Origin: Planctomycetota bacterium
GTDB taxonomy: Bacteria; Planctomycetota; J058; JAJDCQ01
Direction: 5' to 3'
DNA: 64,000 bases
Assembly: GCA_029260755.1 (NCBI GenBank)
Contig: JAJDCQ010000224.1
Span: forward strand, 50,491 to 114,490
The notes beneath the pieces were generated by a model. The model made no database searches and had not been told where the DNA came from. It saw nothing but the letters and a program-made list of their open reading frames with translations. Positions 36,261 through 45,301 of the stretch are shown piece by piece. The first letter of the stretch is position 1. Each line of letters begins with the position of its first letter. Both the position numbers and the translations under genes were made by a program.

Positions 36261-37493
36261 ATGAACCCCTTCGAGGCGACCAACCTCTACATCGGCCGGG
36301 CGTCGAAGATCCTGGATCTCGGCGACCGGTTCGAGCGCTACCTCATCGAGCCCGAGCGCGAGGTGAGCGTTCAGGTCTCGATCACCCGCGACAACGGTCA
36401 CGTCTACACCTGTCGCGGCTTCCGCGTGCAGCACAACAACGCGCGCGGCCCCTACAAGGGCGGGCTCCGGTTCCATCCGACCGTCGACATCGACGAGGCG
36501 CGGACCCTCGCGAGCCTGATGACCTGGAAGACGGCGCTCGTCGACGTCCCGTTCGGCGGCGGCAAGGGCGGCCTCGACTGCGACCCGAAGGAGCTGTCGG
36601 AGGGCGAGCGCGAGCGGGTGACGCGCAAGCTCGTCGAGCGCATCCACGATGTGATCGGGCCGCACGCCGACATCCCGGCGCCCGACGTCAACACCGACGC
36701 CCAGGTGATGGCCTGGATCATGGACGAGTACGCCAAGCTCCACGGCTTCTCGCCCGCCGTGGTGACGGGCAAGCCGGTCCACCTCCACGGGAGCGAGGGC
36801 CGGGAAGCGGCGACCGGGCGCGGCGTCTTCTTCGCGACGGAGGAGTATCTCCGGAGCACCGACCAGGAGATCTCGGGAAAGAGCTTCGTCATCCAGGGGT
36901 TCGGCAACGTCGGCTCGCACGCCGCGCGCTTCTTCCACGACGCGGGCGGGCGCGTGGTCGCCGTCTCCGACGTGGCCGGCGGGCTCGTGAACGGCGACGG
37001 CCTCGACGTGCCGCGCCTCATCGAGCACGTCGCGGAGCATCGAGGCATCGCGGGCTTCGACGGCGGCGACTCGATCGATCGCGACGACGTTCTCCTCCAG
37101 CCCTGCGACGTCCTCATCCCGGCCGCCCTCGGCAACGCGATCACCGACGAGAACGCCGCGGACATCCGCGCCCGCCTGATCGTCGAGGCGGCGAACGCGC
37201 CGACGACCCCGGCGGCCGACGAGATCCTCGCGGCGCGCGGGGTCACGGTCATCCCCGACATCCTGGCGAACGCCGGCGGGGTGACCGTCTCCTACTTCGA
37301 GTGGGTGCAGAACGTGCAGCAGTTCCGCTGGGACATCGATCGGATCGACGCCGAGCTCCGCAAGCGGATGCGGAGCGCCTGCTCGAAGGTCTTCGAGGTG
37401 GCGCGACGGCGCGAGGTCGACCTGCGCACGGCGGCGTTCGTCGTCGGGCTCGGTCGGGTCGCCAAGGCCGCGGTCACGCGCGGAATCCAGTAG
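36261..37493 (+). CDS. Glu/Leu/Phe/Val dehydrogenase
   Basis: This NAD(P)-dependent amino-acid dehydrogenase interconverts glutamate (or a branched-chain amino acid) with its 2-oxo acid and ammonia. Motifs are NNARGPYKGGLRFHP with the substrate lysine, PFGGGKGGLDCDP with the catalytic lysine, IPAPDVNTD, the coenzyme-binding GFGNVGSHAA, and NAGGVTVSYFEW. The predicted 410 residues match the glutamate dehydrogenase group (410-430) better than the shorter leucine dehydrogenases, so 2-oxoglutarate is the likeliest partner. GGGAGGAG precedes the ATG. The cyclic-nucleotide-binding gene follows by 42 bases. Confidence 0.95.
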   Translation: MNPFEATNLYIGRASKILDLGDRFERYLIEPEREVSVQVSITRDNGHVYTCRGFRVQHNNARGPYKGGLRFHPTVDIDEARTLASLMTWKTALVDVPFGGGKGGLDCDPKELSEGERERVTRKLVERIHDVIGPHADIPAPDVNTDAQVMAWIMDEYAKLHGFSPAVVTGKPVHLHGSEGREAATGRGVFFATEEYLRSTDQEISGKSFVIQGFGNVGSHAARFFHDAGGRVVAVSDVAGGLVNGDGLDVPRLIEHVAEHRGIAGFDGGDSIDRDDVLLQPCDVLIPAALGNAITDENAADIRARLIVEAANAPTTPAADEILAARGVTVIPDILANAGGVTVSYFEWVQNVQQFRWDIDRIDAELRKRMRSACSKVFEVARRREVDLRTAAFVVGLGRVAKAAVTRGIQ

Positions 37494-37535
37494 CGGGCGG
37501 GTCGCGATGCCGACCGCAACCGAGGAGATCAGATC

Positions 37536-38123
37536 ATGACGGTGCCGACGAGCGAGGCCGAGTCGTTCCCGCCGCTCCTCTTCCGCGGGGTCGACCGGAT
37601 CGAGCGAGAGCAGATCGGCGGCCTCTGCCGCGCGGTCGTCTACGAGGACGGCGAGACGCTCGTCCAGGAGGGCGACACCGGCCGAGACGCCTTCCTGGTC
37701 GACCGCGGCACCGTCCGGATCGAGAAGACCGACGGGTCGGGGAAGGTCCAGATCCTGGCCGAGATCAACGGCCAGACCATCCTCGGCGAGCTCGGGATGA
37801 TCCTCGGCGGGCCGCGCACCGCGACGGTCCGCGCCGTCGGCCAGGCGCACGCCCTCCTCATCAGCGGCGAGCGGTTCGCGACGCTCGTCCGCGAGGGGAA
37901 CGGGGCCGTCCTCAAGATGGCCTACAACATCCTCACCGTCCTCGCGCGCCGACAGGCGGCGATGAACGGCCACGCGATGGCGCTGATCGAGCAGATCGAG
38001 GGGAAGACCGGCGAGGGAGCGAGCCCGCCGGCGACGGCAACGGCGGGGGCGGCGATGCCGGGTCGGGGGACCGACGACGTCTCGAGCCTCCGGGAGAAGC
38101 TGCTCGCGGAGTGGACGTTCTAA
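37536..38123 (+). CDS. Cyclic-nucleotide-binding-domain protein
   Basis: The 195-residue protein is a single CNB (cNMP-binding) domain: EDGETLVQEGDTGRDAFLVDRGTVRI, then ILGELGMILGGPRTATVRAVG (phosphate-binding-cassette region; quoted in part), then a short C-terminal helix. There is no helix-turn-helix after it, so it is not a CRP-type regulator on its own and probably modulates a partner. The canonical cassette arginine appears as P-R-T-A, so nucleotide binding is plausible. It follows the dehydrogenase gene and converges with the WD40 kinase gene 10 bases away. Confidence 0.88.
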   Translation: MTVPTSEAESFPPLLFRGVDRIEREQIGGLCRAVVYEDGETLVQEGDTGRDAFLVDRGTVRIEKTDGSGKVQILAEINGQTILGELGMILGGPRTATVRAVGQAHALLISGERFATLVREGNGAVLKMAYNILTVLARRQAAMNGHAMALIEQIEGKTGEGASPPATATAGAAMPGRGTDDVSSLREKLLAEWTF

Positions 38124-38133
38124 GCGCGAGAGG

Positions 38134-41100
38134 TCACTTCCAGGAGACGTCGTAGGCGTAGACGCCGCCCTTCGTCAGGTCGCCAGTCGCGATGATGCGC
38201 TTGCCGTCGCTCGTCCAGACGACGCCCTCGGAGCCCGCGCCGCCGACATCGAGCTCGGCGACCTGGCGTCGCGCCTCGAGGTCGTAGATCGCCACGTCGG
38301 ACTTCCCCGACGTCGCCACCGCGGCCAGCCGGCCGTCGGGCGAGATGGCGACGTCGCGCGATCCTCCCTTTCCGAAGATGAAGTCGCTCTCGACGGGCTC
38401 GATCGCATCGGGGTCGAACCAGCTCAGGTTCGACCCGACGACGAGCATTCGCGAACGATCGGGGCTCCAGGCGAACGCCTGCGCGCCCCGGACGGGGACA
38501 TCGCGGGCGCTGCCCGAGCGGACGTCGATCACCCGCAGCCCGTCGGCGCGCTTGCACGAGAAGACGAGGCGGTCGCCCGTGTCGGTGAACGCTGCCGTGA
38601 TCCACGTCTCGCAGCTGTCGGGAGGCTCGACCTCCACCTCTCCCGTCTCGAGCGACCAGATCTTCGCCCCGTCCTCTCCGACCGAGGCGAGCCGCCGACC
38701 GGATGGGTGAAAGGCGACGGCCATCACCTCGCCGCCGTGCGGACCGAGCGCGAGGCGCTGTTCGCCGTCGGCGAGGGTGAAGACGCGGGCGTGGCGATCC
38801 GAGGCGGTCGCGACGAACCGCCCGGTGGGATCGACCGCGACGCCGGTGACGATCTTGGCGTGCGGGAGCCGACCGACGACGCGACCGTCCCGGACCCGGA
38901 TGATCGGAGCGCTCGGTTTCCGGTACTGGGAGCCGACGACGACCACCTTGCCCCGCGGGTCGATCGCGACGTGCTGCCCGCCTTCGTCGACGCGCCAGGC
39001 GAGGGTCGCGGTGAACGTGACGGGCTCGCGCACAGCACCCGACGGAGCCGGAGGCGTCGCGTCCGCGGGGATCGCCGCGTCCCCCGGCTCCGGCGCGGGC
39101 TCCACCGGAGGCCGAGCAGCTCGAGGCGCCTCCCAGGAGACGTCGAACGCGTAGACGCCTCCCTTCGGCGCGTCGGCGGTCGCGATCACGCGCTTCCCAT
39201 CCGGCGTCCAGACGACGCCCTCCGAGCCCTCGCCCCCGACGTCGAGCTGGGCGACCTTGTGGCGCGCCGCGAGGTCGTAGACGCACACGTCGCTGACGCT
39301 GGAGTGGGACACCGCCAGCAGGCGCCCATCGGGCGAGAACGCGAGGGCGCGCGAGCCGTTCCGGCCGTTGATCGCCCCCTTCTCGATGAGGTCGAGCGTC
39401 TCCGGATCGAGGAAGCTCACGTCGTCGCTCATGGCGACGAAGCGCGCCCCGTCGGGGCTCCAGCCGACCGCCTGGATCTCGCCGACCTCGACGTCCCGTG
39501 AGCTGCTCTCGGCGAGGTCGAGCACGCGGACGCCGCCGGCGCTCTTGCACGAGATCACGACCCGCTCCCCATCCGATGACCACGCGGCGGACGTCCACGA
39601 GCCGCAAGCGCCCGGCGGCGCGAAGAGGATGCGACCCGACTCGAGCGACCAGACCCGCGCCTGATCGGCGCTGACCGAGACGAGCCGCCGGCCGGAGGGA
39701 TCGAACGCGGCCGTCTCGATCGCCTTGCCGTGCGGACCGAGCTTGGCGCGCTCCTTGGCGTCGGTGAGGGTGAAGACGCGCACGAACCGCCCCGAGGCCG
39801 TCGCGACGAGGCGCCCCTTCGGGCCGATCGAGACGTCCCGGACCGCCGACGCATGCGGAAGCCGCCCGAGGACTCGGCCGTCGCGGACCCGGATGATCGG
39901 CGCCGCCTTCTGGCCATCGATCGATCCGGCGACGACGATCCGCCCGCGAGGATCGAGCGCGAGCCGCTCGCCGCCCTCGTCGAGCCGCCAGGCCTGGGTC
40001 GCCGAGAAGATGACCGGCTCGGGAAGAGCCGTCTTCGGCGGCGGCGTGGGCGCCGGCGGAGAGGGATCGGCCTCGGGCGCCCGCGCGGGCTCCGGCTCCA
40101 ACTCCGGCTCCGGTTCCGGTTCCGGTTCCGGCTCCGGTTCCGGCTCCGGCTCCGGCTCTGGCGCACGCACGGGCTCGGGATCGGGATCGGGATCGCGGTC
40201 GGGAGGCGGCACGACCTCGGGCTCGACCTCGGGTTCGGGCTCGGGCTCGGGCTCGACGATGGGAGTGGGCCGAGTCGGGACCTCCGAGTCCGGGGCCCCC
40301 TCGACGGATGAGGCATCCGCCAGGCCGGAGCCGCCCTCGACCTCCGCGCGGTTCTGGCGCCCGAGCACGAACGCGACGCCGCCGATCAGAACGACCGCCG
40401 CCACCAGCCCCCCGACCACGAGCTCGGGCCGCCCCTTCGACGGCGACCTCGGGCGCTCGACGCCCCGACGACGCTGCGAGATCCTGCCCGAGCTCCGCCG
40501 CGCCGGCCTCGGCGGGTCGGACCTCTCGAGCAACTCGATCAGCTCGGCGGCGCTCGCCAGCCGCCCCGCGGGATCCCGTGCGATCAATCGGTGGACCAGC
40601 GCGGCGTCCCCCTCGGGAACGTCGGCGCGAGCCCGCTCGATCCGCGCCGCGTCGGCGGTGAGAACGCGCGAGGCGAGCTCGACCATCGAGCCCGACCCGA
40701 ACGGTGGCTGCCCCGCGAGCAGCTCGTACCAGAGGGCGCCGAGGGAGTAGAGATCCGCCCGCGCATCGGCCTTCGCGCCGCGGAGGAGCTCGGGCGCGAT
40801 GTAGGCCGCCGTCCCCAGCGCCGTGCCCGTCTTGGTCAGGCTCCCGCCGCCGTCGTCGACCTCGCGGAGGAGGTCGAAGTCGGTCAGCGCGATCGAGCCG
40901 TCCCGGCCGCACAGAACGTTGCTCGGCTTGACGTCGCGATGGACCGCGCCGCGCTCGTGGACGTGTCCCAGCGCGCCGGCCAGCGTCGCGACGATCGCAC
41001 GGGCCTCCCCGAACGCGAGCGGCCCCCGCTCGCGGAGGACGCCCGCGAGGCTTGGACCGTCGACGAACGCCGTCACCTGGTAGGGCCGGTCGTCGACGTG

Positions 41101-41391
41101 GCCTCCGTCGAGGACGCGCACGATCGAGGGATGATGGATGGACGCGGCGAGACGGCAGCTCCGGAGAAATCGCTCCCGCGCGACGCCGCTCTGACCGCCC
41201 GGCGTCCCCGCGCCGAAGATCTTGAGCGCCGCCGTCGCGCCGTTGCCCGCGTTGCGGGCGAGGTACACCCGCCCCATCCCGCCCGCGCCGAGGAGCCGCT
41301 CGAGCCGCCACCAGCCGACGACTCGACCGAGATCCGGATCGCGATCGCCGCCGACCGCCTGCCGCAGATCCTGCAAGCTCACGATGGCCAC
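38134..41391 (-). CDS. Transmembrane Ser/Thr kinase-like protein with DFD motif and two WD40 blocks
   Basis: The kinase domain (about 25-290) has the loop GAGGMGRVY at 35-43, K57 and HRDVKPSN at 151-158, but the metal-binding DFG is DFD (171-173). Activity may therefore be altered although K and both aspartates remain. A membrane helix lies at 324-343. A Pro-Glu repeat linker (about 375-455) leads to two tandem propeller halves of about 310 residues each that are close copies of one another (both contain AWR-x-DEGG, DPRG-x-V, FSPDGRL/ISPDGRL, EGVVWT-x-DGKR, KGGVYA-x-DVSW). The duplication suggests internal gene growth. It lies 29 bases after the PEP-CTERM gene. Confidence 0.92.
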   Translation of the reverse strand: MAIVSLQDLRQAVGGDRDPDLGRVVGWWRLERLLGAGGMGRVYLARNAGNGATAALKIFGAGTPGGQSGVARERFLRSCRLAASIHHPSIVRVLDGGHVDDRPYQVTAFVDGPSLAGVLRERGPLAFGEARAIVATLAGALGHVHERGAVHRDVKPSNVLCGRDGSIALTDFDLLREVDDGGGSLTKTGTALGTAAYIAPELLRGAKADARADLYSLGALWYELLAGQPPFGSGSMVELASRVLTADAARIERARADVPEGDAALVHRLIARDPAGRLASAAELIELLERSDPPRPARRSSGRISQRRRGVERPRSPSKGRPELVVGGLVAAVVLIGGVAFVLGRQNRAEVEGGSGLADASSVEGAPDSEVPTRPTPIVEPEPEPEPEVEPEVVPPPDRDPDPDPEPVRAPEPEPEPEPEPEPEPEPEPELEPEPARAPEADPSPPAPTPPPKTALPEPVIFSATQAWRLDEGGERLALDPRGRIVVAGSIDGQKAAPIIRVRDGRVLGRLPHASAVRDVSIGPKGRLVATASGRFVRVFTLTDAKERAKLGPHGKAIETAAFDPSGRRLVSVSADQARVWSLESGRILFAPPGACGSWTSAAWSSDGERVVISCKSAGGVRVLDLAESSSRDVEVGEIQAVGWSPDGARFVAMSDDVSFLDPETLDLIEKGAINGRNGSRALAFSPDGRLLAVSHSSVSDVCVYDLAARHKVAQLDVGGEGSEGVVWTPDGKRVIATADAPKGGVYAFDVSWEAPRAARPPVEPAPEPGDAAIPADATPPAPSGAVREPVTFTATLAWRVDEGGQHVAIDPRGKVVVVGSQYRKPSAPIIRVRDGRVVGRLPHAKIVTGVAVDPTGRFVATASDRHARVFTLADGEQRLALGPHGGEVMAVAFHPSGRRLASVGEDGAKIWSLETGEVEVEPPDSCETWITAAFTDTGDRLVFSCKRADGLRVIDVRSGSARDVPVRGAQAFAWSPDRSRMLVVGSNLSWFDPDAIEPVESDFIFGKGGSRDVAISPDGRLAAVATSGKSDVAIYDLEARRQVAELDVGGAGSEGVVWTSDGKRIIATGDLTKGGVYAYDVSWK
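40090..40160. repeat. Hexanucleotide tandem repeat coding for Pro-Glu linker
   Basis: About eleven copies of a 6-base unit (GGCTCC/GGTTCC on the plus strand) run in tandem and encode the alternating Glu-Pro stretch of the WD40 kinase on the minus strand. Length changes by whole units would keep the frame, so the linker could vary between strains. Confidence 0.8.
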
Positions 41392-41420
41392 GGTAGACGG
41401 GTGGAGCGCAGGTTCGCCAG

Positions 41421-42038
41421 CTAGGCAGCGCGCCGGCGGGCGAGCATCAGCGCGAGAATGACGAGACCGAGCAACCCGAGCGACCCGGGCTCCGGCGTCT
41501 GCTGGAACTCGATCGCGGCGACCGAGTAGTCGTCGCCGCCGACCTGACCGCTGCCGTCGGTGAACGCGAAGACCGTTCCCGCCCCGAACGCGGTGAAGTC
41601 GACCGTGAACTCCTCGCCGCCGCCGACGCCGAGCGTCTGGATCCGATCGGAGCCGAGGATCGCGATGACGTCCTGATCGACGCCGTCGATGAAGAGGTCG
41701 AACGAGTCGTTCGCGCCGGCCGACTCGCGGAAGATCACCGAGTCGAGCGAGACGGGACCGTTGAACGTGAAGATGAGGAACTCGTCGCCCTCGACCCCGC
41801 CGGGCGTGTTGTCGTCGATCTGCCGGTTGACGACGCCGAGGCCGTCATCCGAGGTCTGGAAGACGTTGGCGCCGACGCCCCCGTCGGTCGCGGTCACCGT
41901 GCCGTCGGTGAAGACCAGCGCCGGCCCGTTGCTCGTCGAACCCCGGAAGTCCTGGAAGATCGGCATGGCCACGGCCGAGGTCGGCGAGGCGAGGAGGCCA
42001 ACGAGGAGCGCGGCGGCGATGGTGAGAGCGCGGAGCAT
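41421..42038 (-). CDS. PEP-CTERM sorting-signal protein
   Basis: The 205-residue exported protein has an N-terminal signal peptide (cleavage near AVA-MP, about residue 25) and a C-terminal PEP-CTERM tripartite signal: the PEP motif in TPEPGS, a hydrophobic helix (LGLLGLVILALML) and an ARRRAA basic end. Such proteins are processed and anchored or released by an exosortase, usually with exopolysaccharide production. No exosortase gene is in the window. The mature part is beta-rich with many aspartates and glycines and is a probable surface or matrix component. An alternative start lies two codons upstream (42044). Transcription probably continues into the WD40 kinase. Confidence 0.88.
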   Translation of the reverse strand: MLRALTIAAALLVGLLASPTSAVAMPIFQDFRGSTSNGPALVFTDGTVTATDGGVGANVFQTSDDGLGVVNRQIDDNTPGGVEGDEFLIFTFNGPVSLDSVIFRESAGANDSFDLFIDGVDQDVIAILGSDRIQTLGVGGGEEFTVDFTAFGAGTVFAFTDGSGQVGGDDYSVAAIEFQQTPEPGSLGLLGLVILALMLARRRAA

Positions 42039-42101
42039 CACCATCTATGTACTCGCTAGGGCCCGACGCTTCAAGGACTTCGCGCCGGATCCCGGACGAG
42101 G

Positions 42102-43520
42102 CTACCGCAGCGGGAGCCGGTAGCAGACGGCCTCGCGGTCGTTCCGCAGGACGAGGAACGGCGCGGCGAACGCGGGCGGGGCGCCCGACCGGCCCGGGAG
42201 CGCGTCGAGCCGGCCGAGCTCGGTCGCTCCCGTCGCGTCGAGGCGGAGGAGCGCGAGCGTCCCCTTGCCCCCGTGGAGGAGGACGAGGTCGGAGACGGCG
42301 AGGAGATGCGCGTCGCCGAAGCGGTCGCCGCGCCAGAGCGACTCGCCATCGTCGAGGCGGACGGCCGACAGGAACCCGCTCGAGGTGCCGAAGACGACGC
42401 CGTCGCGCGTGACGAGGCTGGTGTACTTGGTCTGGAGCCGCGTGCTGTGCCAGAGCTCGGCGCTCTCGAGCGGGTCGCCGGCGAGCTGGAAGAGCTTCGC
42501 GCCCCCGCCGTAGGCGGTGACCATGAGGAGGCGATCACCCTCGAGGACGAGCGGGGTGACCATCCCGCCGAGGCTCTTCTTGTGCCAGGGGACCGTCCAG
42601 AGGATCGCGCCGTCGGACGGATCGTGGGCGACGACGCGGCCCTCGTTGAAGACGACGATCGCCGCGCGCCCCCCGATCGTCCGGAGGGCGGGCGAGCCGT
42701 AGCCGGCCTCGTCGTCGCCGGCGTGCCACGCCACCTCGCCGTCGCTCGCCCGGTAGGCGACCAGGCTCCAGCCGTCACCGCCGCCGGCGCTGACGACGAC
42801 GTGCCCCTCGGGCGTCAGGAGCGGCGACCCGCTCAGGCCCCAGCGCTTGGTCTCCGCCTTCGCGTCGGCGAGCACGTCGCGACGCCAGAGCAGCGCGCCC
42901 GTCTCGAGCTCGACGCACACGAGGACGCCGGTCGCGCCGAGGGCGTAGACGCAGCCGTCGGCGACCGAGGGCGTCGCGCGCGGTCCGGGGCCGCCCGCGC
43001 TGTCGGAGTGCCGGGCCGCCTCGGCGTGACGCCAGAGCTCCTCGCCCGTGCGCAGCCCGTAGCAAGTGACGAGCTCGCTCTCGCCGTCCTGCTCCTGGGT
43101 GACGGCGCGCTCGCCGGCGACGACGAAGCCGGACCACCCCGGCCCGATCGGGCGACGCCAGAGCTCGAGCGGCGGGTTCGCGGTCCAGTCGGGGTCGAGC
43201 TCGACGTCGGGGATCGTCGCGTCGCGATCGGGGCCCTGGAACTGGGCGTAGTCGCGGACGGCGACCTCGCCGGTCGGCACGTCGGTCCACGCGGCGGCGG
43301 CGTCGCGGCCCGGGCCCGTGAGCTTGGCCACGGCCGGTCGGCTCTGCTCGCCGGTCAGAAACAGCCAGAGGCGTTGCCCCGCGAGCGCGGCCAGCGCGAC
43401 GACGAGCAGGCCGATCATCGCGACTCGCCGCCGTCGCCCCGAGCCTCGGCTCGCGGCGGAGTCGTCGGCGGCGTCGGCCGCGGCGTCGGCGTCGCCGGCG
43501 GCGGCGGGGAGATCTTCCAC
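42102..43520 (-). CDS. Membrane-anchored PQQ-type beta-propeller protein
   Basis: The 472-residue protein starts at GTG. A short acidic cytoplasmic head precedes a single membrane helix (about 33-52). The rest is a PQQ-like propeller with blade motifs such as GEELWRHAE, ETGALLWRRD, DGEVAWHAGD, DGAILWTVPW and DGESLWRGD. It is a close paralogue of the following gene upstream (43534-45132): both share QFQGP-x-RDA, ELWRRP/EVWRRP, VAG-x-RAVTQEQ and end NDREAVCYRL. Proteins of this kind may bind a partner or cofactor; the residues needed for PQQ-enzyme catalysis are not evident. It is 13 bases downstream of its paralogue. Confidence 0.88.
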   Translation of the reverse strand: MEDLPAAAGDADAAADAADDSAASRGSGRRRRVAMIGLLVVALAALAGQRLWLFLTGEQSRPAVAKLTGPGRDAAAAWTDVPTGEVAVRDYAQFQGPDRDATIPDVELDPDWTANPPLELWRRPIGPGWSGFVVAGERAVTQEQDGESELVTCYGLRTGEELWRHAEAARHSDSAGGPGPRATPSVADGCVYALGATGVLVCVELETGALLWRRDVLADAKAETKRWGLSGSPLLTPEGHVVVSAGGGDGWSLVAYRASDGEVAWHAGDDEAGYGSPALRTIGGRAAIVVFNEGRVVAHDPSDGAILWTVPWHKKSLGGMVTPLVLEGDRLLMVTAYGGGAKLFQLAGDPLESAELWHSTRLQTKYTSLVTRDGVVFGTSSGFLSAVRLDDGESLWRGDRFGDAHLLAVSDLVLLHGGKGTLALLRLDATGATELGRLDALPGRSGAPPAFAAPFLVLRNDREAVCYRLPLR

Positions 43521-43533
43521 GGGCGCGTCGCTC

Positions 43534-45132
43534 CTACTCCGAGCCGAGGGCGAGACGGTAGCAGACGGCCTCGCGGTCGTTGCGCACGAGGAGGAACGGC
43601 GCGGCGAAGGCGGGCGGGTTCCACGTCTTGCTCGAGAGGGCGTCGAGGCGGCCGAGCTCCTCGGCCCCCTCGCGCCCGATCCGGACGAGGGCGACCGGCC
43701 CCTTCTCGGCCTGCACGATGAGCAGGTCGCCGACCGCGATCACCTGGCCGTGGCCGTAGCGCTCGCCGCGCCAGAGGCGCTTCCCGTCCTCGAGATTCGT
43801 CGCGGAGAGGGCGCCATCCGACAGGCCGTAGACGACGCCGTCGCGCTCGATCAGGTCGGTGAACTTCGCTTTCAGCTGCCGGCTGCGCCAGAGCTCCTCC
43901 GCGCTCCAGGCGCCTTCATCGGTGACGCTCACCTGGTAGAGACGCGCGCCCTTTCCGTAGCCGGTCGAGACGAGGACACGGTCGCCGTCGAGGGCGAGCG
44001 GGATCGAGACGCACTCGACCTTGCTCCACGGCACCGACCAGAGCGACGCCCCCGTCGCCGCGTCGTGTCCGACGACGCTCCCATCATTGAAGATGACGAT
44101 CTGTGCCCGCCCGGCGATCTCGGCGAACCGGGGCGAGCTGTAGCTGGCCGGGTCGCTCCCTCCGTGCCAGGCGACCTCGCCGTCGGCGACCTGGTAGGCG
44201 ACCAGGCTCCAGCCGTCGGCGCCGCCCGGGTTGACCACGACCAGGCCGTCGGGCGTCACGAGCGGCGAGCAGGCGTCGCCCCACTTCTTCTCCTTCACTC
44301 CGGCCTGCGCGAGGGTGTCGGCCCGCCAGTGGAGGTCGCCCGTCTGGAGCGAGAGGCAGGTCAGGATGCCGGTCCCGCCCATCGCGAAGACCCGGTCGCC
44401 GGCGATCGTCGGGGTGGCGCGCGGGCCCTCGCCGCCGACCTTCGTCGCGTAGCGGGTCGGCTCGACGTGGTGCCAGAGCTCCTCGCCGGTGCGCAGCGCG
44501 TAGCAGACGACCCGCTCCTCCTCGTCGTGCTGCTCCTGGGTGACGGCCCGGTCGCCGGCGACGACGAAGGCCGACCAGGCGGCGCCGACCGGCCGGCGCC
44601 AGACCTCGACGGGCGGGCTCTCGGCCCAGTCGGGGTCGAGGGTCACCCCGCGAACGACGGCGTCGCGCGCGGGCCCCTGGAACTGGGGGTAGTCGTGGGT
44701 GACGACGTCGGCGGTCGAGACTTCGGTCCAGGCCGCGGCCGCCGCCTCGCCCGGCCCGGTGAGCTCGGCGGGGGCGTCGCTCCAGCGCCACTCGAGGATC
44801 GGGACGAGGTCGCCGCTCACGCCCCTGAATCGGATCCCCGTCGATGCGATCAGGACGGCGACGACGACGACCGCGACGGCGCCGAGGCGAACGGCGCGGG
44901 GTAGCCGGGAGAGCAGGAGCAGCCAGATGACGGCCGCGATCGTCGAGAGGCCGACGACGACGATCGTGCCGACGACCCGCGACTGCTCGTGAGCCGCCTC
45001 GCGAAGCCAGACCCAGTTGAGAGACCCGGTGGCGCCGGCGGCGATCACCGCGGCGGGCCACCATCGCACCCGGGGGGCGGTCTCGGGGGAAGGTTCGGCG
45101 CTCGGGGCGCTCGCGGGCTCGGATTCCATCAT
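43534..45132 (-). CDS. Multi-pass membrane PQQ-type beta-propeller protein
   Basis: The start is one of two adjacent ATG codons (45132 or 45129); the frame extends further upstream, but that part is proline/arginine-rich. Three membrane helices (about 22-43, 54-78 and 82-102) precede a propeller of about 410 residues with blade motifs GEELWHHVE, TGDLHWRAD, DGEVAWHGGS, TGASLWSVPW and DGKRLWRGE. It is a tandem paralogue of the neighbouring 42102-43520 gene but has two extra helices. The start codons lie inside a 12-base perfect palindrome (45126-45137). It diverges from the plus-strand PQQ set with 169 bases between. Confidence 0.86.
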   Translation of the reverse strand: MMESEPASAPSAEPSPETAPRVRWWPAAVIAAGATGSLNWVWLREAAHEQSRVVGTIVVVGLSTIAAVIWLLLLSRLPRAVRLGAVAVVVVAVLIASTGIRFRGVSGDLVPILEWRWSDAPAELTGPGEAAAAAWTEVSTADVVTHDYPQFQGPARDAVVRGVTLDPDWAESPPVEVWRRPVGAAWSAFVVAGDRAVTQEQHDEEERVVCYALRTGEELWHHVEPTRYATKVGGEGPRATPTIAGDRVFAMGGTGILTCLSLQTGDLHWRADTLAQAGVKEKKWGDACSPLVTPDGLVVVNPGGADGWSLVAYQVADGEVAWHGGSDPASYSSPRFAEIAGRAQIVIFNDGSVVGHDAATGASLWSVPWSKVECVSIPLALDGDRVLVSTGYGKGARLYQVSVTDEGAWSAEELWRSRQLKAKFTDLIERDGVVYGLSDGALSATNLEDGKRLWRGERYGHGQVIAVGDLLIVQAEKGPVALVRIGREGAEELGRLDALSSKTWNPPAFAAPFLLVRNDREAVCYRLALGSE

Positions 45133-45301
45133 GATGGAGCCCAGCCTAGCCCATCGCTCGAGACCGGCGCGACCCCGCGAGCCGCCCGCCCGTCCGATTG
45201 AACAGGGCGGCGGCCCGGCCCGTCTTGACGGGGTGAACGACCCCGGCGAACCTGGTCGCTCGTCGATGCCTCCCGCCAGCCCGACTTCCCGGAGCTCCCT
45301 C

